NCBI GenBank assembly: GCA_963578625.1
Contig: CAUZEO010000003.1
Location: forward strand, 1-61,620
Direction of reading: 5' to 3'
DNA from: CAUZEO01 sp963578625
Lineage (GTDB): Bacteria > Verrucomicrobiota > Kiritimatiellia > SLOV01
DNA: 61,620 nucleotides
In this document: positions 52,961-60,629 of the stretch, piece after piece
Position numbering within the stretch: position 1 is the stretch's first letter
Layout of the letters: every line of letters begins with the position of its first letter
Position numbers and translations under genes: made by a program
The notes under the pieces: generated by a model
What the model was told of the DNA's origin: nothing
What the model saw: the letters and a program-made list of their open reading frames with translations, nothing else
Databases searched by the model: none

Positions 52961-54271
52961 GTGCGAATCACCATCACCGACATGACCGTGCGGGATATTC
53001 GCTTTCCCACGTCGGAGGAGCTTCACGGCTCGGATGCCATTCACACGGCCCCCGATTACTCGTGCGCCTACGTTGAACTGCGGACGGCAACCGAAGGCCT
53101 GACGGGTACCGGCCTCGCGTTCACGTTGGGCCGCGGCAACGACGTCTGCGTGGCCATGATCGAGGCGTTCAGGGATCTCGTGATCGGCCGCGAACTGGCG
53201 GACATCTACGCCGACATGCGTGCCTTCTGGTTCAGCCTCACCAATGACGGACAGCTGCGCTGGCTGGGTCCGGAAAAGGGAGTGGTGCACTTCGGCGCGG
53301 CCGCTCTGGTCAACGCCGTCTGGGACCTCCGGGCGAAGGCGGAGGGTAAGCCCCTGTGGCGACTCCTGGCGGACATGTCCCCGCAAGCCCTCATCGATTG
53401 CATTGACTTCCAGCATATCGACGACGCGCTCACCGAGGCCGAGGCACGAGAGATCCTGGAGGCGCACGTGGCGGGCCGGCGCGGCCGGGCTGCGGAGCTG
53501 GTGGAAACCGGACTGCCGTCGTACACCTCAAGTGCCGGCTGGCTCGGTTACAGCGATGCGCAGGTCGGCGACCGGGTGAGGAAATACATGGCGGATGGGT
53601 GGACCTCCTTCAAGATGAAGGTCGGGGTGGACATTGAGGCCGAGGTGCGCCGGGCGGCGCTGATACGGGATGTGATGGGAGCCGAGGGGCGCCTCATGGT
53701 CGATGCCAACCAGGTGTGGAGCGCCGACCAGGCGATCGAGTGCATGGCCCGGCTGGCGCCCTGCGATCCACTCTGGATCGAGGAGCCGACGCATCCCGAT
53801 GACATTCTTGCGCATGCGAGGATTGCCAAGGCTGTGGCGCCCATCGGCGTGGCGGCGGGGGAGTGCATCAGCAACGCGGTGCTCTATAAGCAATTCATGC
53901 AGGCCGGCGCCATGAGTTTCTGCCAGATTGACAGTTGCCGGCTGGGGGGCGTCAACGAAGTGCTCGCCGTCCTGCTGATGGCGGCGAAGTTCGACATTCC
54001 CGTATGTCCGCATGCCGGTGGTGTTGGCCTGGGCGAGCAGGTTCAGCACCTGGCGGCGTTCAACTATCTGGCGGTGGCGCCATCGTTAGAGAATGTCGTG
54101 ATCGAGCACACGGATCATTTGCATGAGCATTTCGTGCATGCCGTGTTGATGAAAAATGGCCGCTACCAACTCCCGGATGCCCCGGGGTACAGCAACACCA
54201 TGAAGCCGGCGTCGCTCCATGCCTACGAATTCCCGGGCGGTCGGGTTTGGCGAAGTAGCGCGGCGCATTAG
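52961..54271 (+). CDS. fucD: L-fuconate dehydratase (enolase superfamily)
   Basis: 436 residues, and very similar in order and motifs to bacterial FucD and human ENOSF1: LHGSDAIHTAPDYS, DGQLRWLGPEKGVVH, SSAGWLGYSD. Catalytic KxK is K218-M-K220 (base on the alpha proton), metal ligands D248, E274 and E301, and the His base H351 (PVCPHAGGVG). Converts L-fuconate to 2-keto-3-deoxy-L-fuconate in the non-phosphorylating fucose pathway, in the cytoplasm. The GTG start is supported by a strong AGGAGGA eight bases upstream that overlaps the stop of the Gfo/Idh gene. Fucose dehydrogenase, lactonase and the later pathway enzymes are not in the window. Confidence 0.93.
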   Translation: MRITITDMTVRDIRFPTSEELHGSDAIHTAPDYSCAYVELRTATEGLTGTGLAFTLGRGNDVCVAMIEAFRDLVIGRELADIYADMRAFWFSLTNDGQLRWLGPEKGVVHFGAAALVNAVWDLRAKAEGKPLWRLLADMSPQALIDCIDFQHIDDALTEAEAREILEAHVAGRRGRAAELVETGLPSYTSSAGWLGYSDAQVGDRVRKYMADGWTSFKMKVGVDIEAEVRRAALIRDVMGAEGRLMVDANQVWSADQAIECMARLAPCDPLWIEEPTHPDDILAHARIAKAVAPIGVAAGECISNAVLYKQFMQAGAMSFCQIDSCRLGGVNEVLAVLLMAAKFDIPVCPHAGGVGLGEQVQHLAAFNYLAVAPSLENVVIEHTDHLHEHFVHAVLMKNGRYQLPDAPGYSNTMKPASLHAYEFPGGRVWRSSAAH

Positions 54272-54394
54272 CCGCTCGTGACCGCGCACCGGGAACCACC
54301 CGCCCATTCCACACCTGTACTCGATCCGCTTTGCGGTCAATGGTGAACGCGCAGACTGTGTGGAGGATTCTGATTCCCTGGTCGTATCCAATGC

Positions 54395-54475
54395 AGTACC
54401 GATGACTCGATGCCGCTGGGCAACGGGTCCGTCGGGTTGAATGTATGTACCGAGGTCAACGGCGAAGTGAAAAGA
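54395..54475 (+). pseudogene. Remnant of a DUF5703/GH95-like gene N-terminus
   Basis: Encodes DDSMPLGNGSVGLNVCTEVN and a few further residues, which match DDSMPLGNGDIGLNAWTEAN near the start of the intact protein at 25626-27827. Homology stops after about 25 residues, and no start codon or downstream frame remains. It lies in the 233-bp gap between the fuconate dehydratase and the convergent PhyH gene. Confidence 0.75.
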
Positions 54476-54504
54476 CCCACGGTTCCCCCGGCCGCTGCCC
54501 GAGG

Positions 54505-55422
54505 CTATCGCTTTGTGCCCGACGTCGGGAGGACGCGGGCGGGATCCCAGTATCCGTGTTCGGTGTAGATATGCGAGACATCGGGTCCGTCCAGGGTCGC
54601 GCCCGGGACCTCGGCGCGGTATTCGAAGGGCACTTCACCCGCCGTGTAAGGAGATTTCTTTCGCGCCTCGATACACTGGTGCAGGGCTCGCCTGCGCTTC
54701 GCCTGGTAGCCCGGCGTGCCGTCGAAGGGCTCCAGCGCCTTCAAGGAATAGAACCAGCAATAGAACGTGCGGCGAATCGACTCGGAAGAGGTCCGTGGCG
54801 ATCCGTGGATCAGCCGCGCGTCATGCAGGATGACGTCGCCCGCCTTCATCAGCATAGGCACCGCCTCCGGTACCTCGGACGGTACACAATCCTTTCGTTG
54901 AAACGGCGCGGCCTTTTCGTCGGGCCAAAGGTTGCTGCCCGGGATCGCCCACAGGCAGGTCTCCTCCGGCGCGTCGTCCAGGTAGATGTCGACGTTGTAG
55001 TTCTGCGGCGTCCCGGCCCAGGCGGAGCCGTGGTCCCGATGCCAGGTCACCTGCGCTCCCTCGCCGGGGACCTTCACGACCATGGCGTCGCCGATCGACA
55101 GGAAATCCTTTCCGCTGATCCGCTCCACCATCCGCAGCAGGTCGGGGTGCCCGATCAGCCACTTGCAGGAGTCGCAGCGGCCCGTAATGAAATCGATACG
55201 GGAAAGGACGACGCCCTCCCCCGTCTCCGACGGGGCGTAATAATAGCCGGGTTCGTCACGGAATTCCGCCAGCCCATAGTCGACCAGGGCCATCGTTTCT
55301 TCCTGCAGGCGATTCAACTCTTCGTCCGACACGAAACCCTCGACCTTGAGGTAGCCATTCTGACGGAAAAACTCGACCTGCTCGTCGTCGACGATCGGCG
55401 GAACGGTTCGGCCCCAACTCAT
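54505..55422 (-). CDS. Phytanoyl-CoA dioxygenase (PhyH)-like protein
   Basis: 305 residues from ATG 55422, which overlaps the sugar-kinase stop as ATGA; a longer start 15 bp upstream is less likely. Iron ligands H128 and D130 in VTWHRDHGSAW and distal H206 in DARLIHGSPR, with R218 (SIRRTFYCW) for 2-oxoglutarate. The region before the HxD includes a Cys pair (GRCDSCKW). Coupled to the FGGY kinase, so it may act on the same sugar or its precursor. Substrate unknown. Confidence 0.9.
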   Translation of the reverse strand: MSWGRTVPPIVDDEQVEFFRQNGYLKVEGFVSDEELNRLQEETMALVDYGLAEFRDEPGYYYAPSETGEGVVLSRIDFITGRCDSCKWLIGHPDLLRMVERISGKDFLSIGDAMVVKVPGEGAQVTWHRDHGSAWAGTPQNYNVDIYLDDAPEETCLWAIPGSNLWPDEKAAPFQRKDCVPSEVPEAVPMLMKAGDVILHDARLIHGSPRTSSESIRRTFYCWFYSLKALEPFDGTPGYQAKRRRALHQCIEARKKSPYTAGEVPFEYRAEVPGATLDGPDVSHIYTEHGYWDPARVLPTSGTKR

Positions 55423-56804
55423 AGCGCTGCTTCCCACGTTTTTCGGTACCGGTCAAGTTCAGCGTGCGCGAAGGGCTCGATCTCGCGCAATTGCAGCGGC
55501 CAATCCACTTCAGCCAGGTCCCACGACGCGAGCATTCCCGCGCCGATGGCGGTCCCCTGCGAATCGGGATTGACGAGGCAGCGTTCATGCCCCGTGAGGG
55601 CGGCAACCAGCCGGCAATACCACTCGTTGTTGGCGAACCCGCCGTCAATGATCAACTCGCCGTCCGTCCGCATCAGCCGGCAACTGGCCGCGGTCATGAG
55701 GGCCACGTAGAGCGTGGCGCGCGCCGCCGCCTCGGCCGGCTTGCCCGGCTCCGACCCACGCATTTCCCTTTTCCTTCCCATGAACGGCCCGCCGGGCGTG
55801 AGAGAGGGGAGCACAAAGCTGCCCTGCTCGATCACGTGGAGAAGATCGGCCTCGGTAAACAGAATGCCGGCGCCCTCCCCTTTTGTAAGAAGCTCAAAAT
55901 CCCGCCCGCCCATGTAGCGTGCCGTGGGAAGCGGGTTTCCTTCCACGTCGACGATCGCCATCGTGTCGCGGTTCGGATCGAGTGAATCCAGCGGCATGCG
56001 CGGGCTCATGATGACGACCCACGTGCCCGCGGAGATCAGGCTGAACGGTGTTCGATGACCGCGCAGGTAGAGCGCGAAGTTCGCATTGGAGTCATGCACG
56101 CCGGGATAGACCATGCAATCTGCGGGCAGACCCGTCTCCCGGGCCACCTCGGGCACGACCGGGCCCAGCGGCTCGAAGGCCGGGCGCATCGGCGGAAAGA
56201 GCTCACGCCACCCCTGCGTATCGACTAACTCGGTGAAGTCCCGCCGGCCGGGATGCCAAAGGTGGGTGTGGCAGCCGACGGATGTCAGTTCGCCGGCGGC
56301 AACACCGCTCAGCCGCCAGCCGAAATACTGCGGGTACATCAGGATATTTTTCACCCGACTGAACTCATCGGGAAACGCACACTGTTGCCAGAAGAGTTGC
56401 CGGGCAAGGTTAAGCCCCTGCGGCAGGTCCGGTGTCTGCGTCTGTCTGAAAGGCGGAATCAGCGGCTCGAACGCCCGGTTCACCTCCTCCGGAACCTCCA
56501 CTTCGTAATCCATCACCGGCAACACCAGGTCATTCTCGTCGACCAGGGCTGCCGTGCAGCCGTGCGTGCTGGTGACGATGGCATCGATGCGGTGCGACTT
56601 CACCGACTCGGCAATCGCCTCCAGCAGCCACGACCAGACCCGCCCGGTGTCAAGATGAAGATATGGGAGCCCTTTCAGAGCAGAACTGTCGGTCTTGAGA
56701 ACCCCGAGGACCTCGCCCCGCTTCGACATCACGAGGAGCTTCGAATTGGTTTTCCCGATATCAAGGACCAGCGTGGCGGCGCCGTTTTCTGTGGTTGCGG
56801 TCAT
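55419..56804 (-). CDS. FGGY-family carbohydrate kinase
   Basis: 461 residues, typical of fuculose/rhamnulose-type members. N-terminal phosphate-binding loop LVLDIGKTNSKLLV, central PGVHDSNANFALYL with the catalytic Asp region, and C-terminal LIIDGGFANNEWY forming the ATP site. It phosphorylates a ketose or related sugar with ATP in the cytoplasm. The sugar isomerase remnant at 57098-57892 next to it suggests a ketose formed by that enzyme was once its substrate, such as fuculose (inference). Translationally coupled to the PhyH gene downstream. Confidence 0.88.
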   Translation of the reverse strand: MTATTENGAATLVLDIGKTNSKLLVMSKRGEVLGVLKTDSSALKGLPYLHLDTGRVWSWLLEAIAESVKSHRIDAIVTSTHGCTAALVDENDLVLPVMDYEVEVPEEVNRAFEPLIPPFRQTQTPDLPQGLNLARQLFWQQCAFPDEFSRVKNILMYPQYFGWRLSGVAAGELTSVGCHTHLWHPGRRDFTELVDTQGWRELFPPMRPAFEPLGPVVPEVARETGLPADCMVYPGVHDSNANFALYLRGHRTPFSLISAGTWVVIMSPRMPLDSLDPNRDTMAIVDVEGNPLPTARYMGGRDFELLTKGEGAGILFTEADLLHVIEQGSFVLPSLTPGGPFMGRKREMRGSEPGKPAEAAARATLYVALMTAASCRLMRTDGELIIDGGFANNEWYCRLVAALTGHERCLVNPDSQGTAIGAGMLASWDLAEVDWPLQLREIEPFAHAELDRYRKTWEAAL

Positions 56805-56955
56805 CTGGAAACAGAACCATTCGTGTAGGTGTAGGAATTGCGTCGCACTGCCGGAGCTTTCTGTAATTCAGCAGGTATAGCTAGAATTTCCGACCTCGTC
56901 CAGACGCACCGCCACCGATTCGAGGACCAGCATATGACCAGTACTCCGCGCAGGC

Positions 56956-57054
56956 GTGAGAGGACTCGGCATGGGTCGAAACCACGCAGTGAGTTACCAC
57001 CGGAACGAAAGCGTCGACCTCATCGCTCTGGCGGAACTAAATGAAAACCGCCTC
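56956..57054 (+). pseudogene. N-terminal remnant of a Gfo/Idh/MocA oxidoreductase
   Basis: From GTG 56956 the frame reads GLGMGRNHAVSYHRNESVDL and IALAELNENRLA, the Rossmann-fold start of a Gfo/Idh/MocA oxidoreductase (GxGxG/xxH, then a strand ending in Asp/Glu). After about 33 residues the homology stops. It is followed within 50 bp by the truncated isomerase. In the 150 bp before it, after the kinase start (56804), nothing is recognisable. Confidence 0.7.
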
Positions 57055-57097
57055 GCCGTCCACGATGGGGGACCGAACCGCAATGACCGGGGAGTGA

Positions 57098-57892
57098 CTG
57101 GCCCATTGTACCGCCTGCCCGGTTCCGGAAATTGCAAACGTGTTCTCCCGCTGCGGCATCGACTTTCACCAGATCACCGGGGTGTTGGAGGACGGAGATC
57201 CTTGCTGGAAGGAAATTGATGCGTGGGTGGATGCCGCGCGGACATCGGTGGCGTTGGACCGGATGGTTGAAAAACACGGTCTCAATTCACTGGCCTATTT
57301 CTACGCCGGGACGGGAAACCCGGCCAACGAGGAAACCATGTGTTCCATCATTCTCGGGAACTCCCTGCTTACGGCGCGCGGGGTGCCGGTGGCCGGCGAG
57401 TACGAGGTGAAGAACGCGCTCGCCATGAAGATCATGGACAGCTTCGGCGGCGGCGGTTCGTTTACCGAGTTCTACCTGATGGATTTCAAGGATGACGTGG
57501 TGCTGATGGGCCACGACGGGCCGGGACACATCGCGATCGCGGAGGGGCGGACACGGGTGAAGCCGCTGGAAGTCTACCACGGCAAGGTCGGCAAGGGATT
57601 GTCCGTGGAAATGTCCGTGCGAAACGGACCGGTGACGCTGCTGTCGGTGGTTCAGGCGGGGGACGCCAGGGTGCAGTTCCTGGTGGCCGAGGGCGAATCG
57701 GTGCCGGGTCCGATCATGGAAATCGGCAACACCAACAGCCGGTACAGATTCCCGCTCGGCGTTCGCGAGTTTGTCGGCGCCTGGAGCAGCCACGGCCCCG
57801 CCCATCATTGCGCGGTGGGCGTCGGGCATGTTGCGGACCGGATTCGCAAGCTGGGGGCCTTACTGGAGGTTGAGACGATCCGGATTTGCTAG
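57098..57892 (+). pseudogene. C-terminal part of an L-arabinose/L-fucose isomerase-like gene
   Basis: About 264 codons bounded upstream by an in-frame TGA. The frame reads PEIANVFSRCGIDFHQITG, GEYEVKNALAMKIMDSFGGG, MGHDGPGHIAIAEGRTRVKP and GKVGKGLSVEMSV, which is the second half of a sugar isomerase of about 470-500 residues. The N-terminal nucleotide-like domain is absent and replaced by the Gfo/Idh remnant. GTG 57140 could start a shortened protein, but the metal-site half alone should not be functional. Probably the former partner of the FGGY kinase. Confidence 0.8.
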
Positions 57893-57920
57893 CAATCGAA
57901 GTACAGACTGAATTATCGAT

Positions 57921-58688
57921 ATGATCAAGTCTCCCCTCACCGGCGAGCAGCTAAGGCACTACTTCCTGAACGGATACCTCGTTGTGCCCGGCTTGGCGCG
58001 GGATGCCGTCATCGATGACGTGCTCGCGCATGCGGGCGTTACCGATGAGGACCTGGCTGCGGGTACCTGGCATCCCATCATTTTTGACTTTGCCAACCCC
58101 ACGCAGCATGCACATGTCCATCAACTTCTGATTGAGCCATCGATCCTTTCGGCCATCGAACAGATTTTTGAAGTCCCTGCCCGCGTCTACTTCGGCATGC
58201 TGGCGGTGGTCCCGGCCGGAGGCGGCACCGGACTCCCCTGGCATCAGGATAACCAGTACGACCAGGTGATCGGCGCGGCCTTGAACGTATTTGTGGCCCT
58301 CTGCGACATCACACCCGACAAGGCGATCCTGTGGGTCGCACCCGGAAGCCATCTTCTCGGGACGCAGCCGTCGAAAGAGTCCGAGACGGTTCCCGGTCAC
58401 CGTGAGGCCGTGGTCGAACCGGACAACGGCATCCCTCTCCCGGCCATGAAGGAGGGAGACGTCTGCATTTTCGACCGAAGCACCTACCTCCGGTCATTTA
58501 CGAACGAAACAAACGAGCATCGCTATGCCTACGCGGCCCAGTACCAGGCCGACTACGCCCGCCTGGCTAAGACAGGAGAAAAGGACCCGAGGAAATTACG
58601 TGCAGCCGAACCCGTGACCCGGCGTGGCTACCAGCGCCGGCTGTGGATCGTTGCGGTGTACACCATCCGGCAAACACAGCCAGCATAG
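57921..58688 (+). CDS. PhyH-like protein with missing distal iron ligand
   Basis: 255 residues. The first iron motif is intact (GLPWHQDNQYDQ, H108 and D110), but where the distal His is expected (W-H-R-S in relatives) the sequence is STYLRSFTNETNEHRYAYAAQY, with Leu190 in place of His; one CAC-to-CTC change would explain it. The last ~30 residues (RRGYQRRLWIVAVYTIRQ) are antisense to the esterase remnant at 58596-58967, so the natural C-terminus has been replaced. The protein is probably inactive as an iron oxygenase, that is, an early pseudogene, unless it has a non-catalytic role. Confidence 0.7.
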   Translation: MIKSPLTGEQLRHYFLNGYLVVPGLARDAVIDDVLAHAGVTDEDLAAGTWHPIIFDFANPTQHAHVHQLLIEPSILSAIEQIFEVPARVYFGMLAVVPAGGGTGLPWHQDNQYDQVIGAALNVFVALCDITPDKAILWVAPGSHLLGTQPSKESETVPGHREAVVEPDNGIPLPAMKEGDVCIFDRSTYLRSFTNETNEHRYAYAAQYQADYARLAKTGEKDPRKLRAAEPVTRRGYQRRLWIVAVYTIRQTQPA

Positions 58689-58967
58689 CGCCTTCAGTTT
58701 CGGCGCGGTGGTCAGCGTGAACCTCGTGCGCGTGTATCCGTCCATGCGCCTCGACTCCAGAACCTGGCGTCGAAGGGCCACCCGTGGCGGCGGCGGGCCC
58801 AGAATCTCCAGAAACCGGGCCCGCGCCTTTCGCTGCCAAGCGCGCGCGGCCCGCAGGGTCTGGGACTCGAAGGCCAGGCGCGGGCGGCGGCGTGTCCAGG
58901 CGTCGAGGCTTTCCCGTATGGCCAAGCCGGGATCAAGCGGTTCGAGGTATTGTGTCATTTGCTGCAA
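58596..58967 (-). pseudogene. N-terminal fragment of an esterase-like alpha/beta hydrolase
   Basis: 123 codons resembling the start of acetyl-xylan-esterase-like hydrolases: RKARARFLEILGPPPPRVAL, MDGYTRTRFTLTT and LCWLCLPDGV...ALVATPGHG, after which the frame ends within a few codons at GFGCT-stop. The nucleophile serine region and the rest of the hydrolase fold are missing. Its 3' part overlaps, antisense, the end of the PhyH-like gene at 57921-58688, which marks the breakpoint. Confidence 0.7.
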
Positions 58968-59117
58968 AAATTATTTTACGTGCGGTAGTTCGTGAAGTCA
59001 TGGTACGGTTGCGAACGTCTAAGTGGGATCATCAGCTTTGACGACCAAAAGAGTGAACAGAATTCCGCGAATATCGCCTGTCAATACAGGGCGTATGCAG
59101 ACCCGCGCGTTGATTCA

Positions 59118-59519
59118 ATGAAAATTCCCGTTTCGGTCCACGAAAACGAGGCTGCCACGGTCGCAGAGTCATCCGACGAAATCGACGCGTTGATCGAAAG
59201 CGCTGCCGACGAAGCGTCCAGCCTGGATCGCCTGAATATTATCTCCTTCACCGCACCGAACGGCAACTACGTGAGCCTGGTGGTGGGTTCAGACGAAACC
59301 GTCGTTATTTTCACCTACAGTCACCACAGTCCGCCCTATTACGCTAGCAAAGGATCCAGCGAGGACGAGACTCCGGTGCTGACGGCGTTCGTCGCCTTGA
59401 AGCACAAGACCGAGTTTCCCCGGAAATGGGTCATTCCGCTCGAACAAGGCATCGCGGCGGTCCATGGGTTTACCGAAATCGGTGAGCTTCCGGAGACAAT
59501 CGAGTGGGTTGAGCAGTAG
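59118..59519 (+). CDS. Imm1-like immunity protein
   Basis: 133 residues from ATG 59118 (longer in-frame starts lack protein character). The pattern DEIDALIESAADEASSLDRL, then NGNYVSLVVG, YYASKGSSEDE, TEFPRKWVIPLEQGIAAVHG and ELPETIEWVE fits the Imm1 family of contact-dependent or polymorphic toxin immunity proteins, which normally sit beside a nuclease or deaminase toxin gene. No toxin gene is visible, so it is an orphan. Cytoplasmic. It lies between two groups of gene remnants. Confidence 0.65.
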   Translation: MKIPVSVHENEAATVAESSDEIDALIESAADEASSLDRLNIISFTAPNGNYVSLVVGSDETVVIFTYSHHSPPYYASKGSSEDETPVLTAFVALKHKTEFPRKWVIPLEQGIAAVHGFTEIGELPETIEWVEQ

Positions 59520-59548
59520 GACTCAACAGGCGAAGCGCAAAGGATTCC

Positions 59549-60505
59549 GTGTATTCCCTGGGCAAACACCGGGCACTGCAGGGGTTGAAGGAGGTCCAGG
59601 ACATCCGAATCAGGGATCCGTTCATCTACCCGGATGCAAAGGCGGGAACGTACTATCGCTATGCTCAATCAGGCAACCGCCGGCACAGCAACTTTCTGGG
59701 AGTCGAAGCCTACACGAGCAAGGACCTGATCCACTAGCAGGATCCTCAACCGGTTCTGACATTGCCGGAAGATGCCGGCATTCAATCCGTCTGGGCGCCC
59801 GAGGTGCACGAATACGGCGGCAGATTTTATCTCTTCGTAACCCTCACCTTCAAGAGACCGATTACGAATCAGAAGCCCGTTGAATCCGCCGACTGGCCGG
59901 ACTTGCACGAACGCGGGACGTACATCTATTCTGCGGGCACTCCTGCAGGCCCCTTCCATCCGCTCAAGGGCGCATCGCACACGCCACCGGGCTGGATGGC
60001 GCTGGACGGAACGCTGTTCGTCGAGGACGACACGCCCTACATGGTCTTCTGCCACGAATGGGTGCAACAAATCGACGGCACGATTAATGTCGTCCAACTG
60101 AAGGACGACCTTTCCGGCACCATCGGGACGCCCGCCGTTCTGTTCAAGGCTTCCGATGCGCCGGGCGCCTCTTCCGCTCCCGGTGAAGGCAAGATCACAG
60201 ATGGGTGCTTTCTATATCGAAGCGCAAAGAGCGGCAGGCTGTTCATGATCTGGTCTACGTTTATTCCCGGCCGCGACTACTGCGTCGTCCTGTCCAGATC
60301 CCAGTCGGAAAAAATCAACGGGCCATGGGCGGACCACAAATTGATCTACGCGAAAAACGGCGGACACGGCATGATCTTCGAGTCGTTTGGTGGACAGCTG
60401 CTGATGGCACTCCACCAGCCAAACACCGAAGGAGCAGAATGGTTGCGACTGTATCGCGTGACCGACAGCGGTGATATCCTTAGGATTGGAGAGGGACTCG
60501 GTTGA
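59549..60505 (+). pseudogene. GH43-like gene interrupted by an in-frame amber stop
   Basis: From GTG 59549 the frame reads QDIRIRDPFIYPDAKAG (the first catalytic Asp region of GH43/beta-propeller glycosidases), then stops at TAG 59735-59737 and continues in the same frame: QDPQPVLTLPEDAG, SVWAPEVHEYGGRFYLF (WAPE with the expected pKa-modulating Asp/Glu region) and GGHGMIFESFGGQLLMALH, to 60505. Relatives have Trp where the stop is (DLIHWQDP), so one TGG-to-TAG change accounts for it. Apart from the stop the reading frame is well preserved, about 318 codons, so the inactivation is recent. The original product would be a five-bladed-propeller glycosidase. Confidence 0.85.
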
Positions 60506-60572
60506 CGAGTACGACTACGATTCCGAGACTCTTCCGTCGTCATCCGTACTCGTCGCGCGTACTCGTCAACCG
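60499..60572. repeat. Inverted repeat with 14-bp perfect arms
   Basis: CGGTTGACGAGTAC (60499-60512) and its complement (60559-60572) enclose a 46-base loop that contains another GTACTCGTC copy (60546-60554). It starts inside the last codons of the GH43-like gene and precedes the PhyH gene at 60630. It may be a terminator-like structure or an intergenic palindromic repeat; the dense GAGTACG-type words suggest the latter. Confidence 0.7.
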
Positions 60573-60629
60573 GAGAAACCGCCCCTCCTCAGGACAGAAC
60601 GCCGAATCCCCTTGCAGTAGCGTGTCAAA

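Noticed and set aside
59549..60505. TAG reassigned to an amino acid in this organism
   Set aside because: TAG ends several intact genes at natural positions (importer 1 fusion at 15039, chimeric ORF at 20010, Gfo/Idh gene at 52952), so it is a stop codon here.
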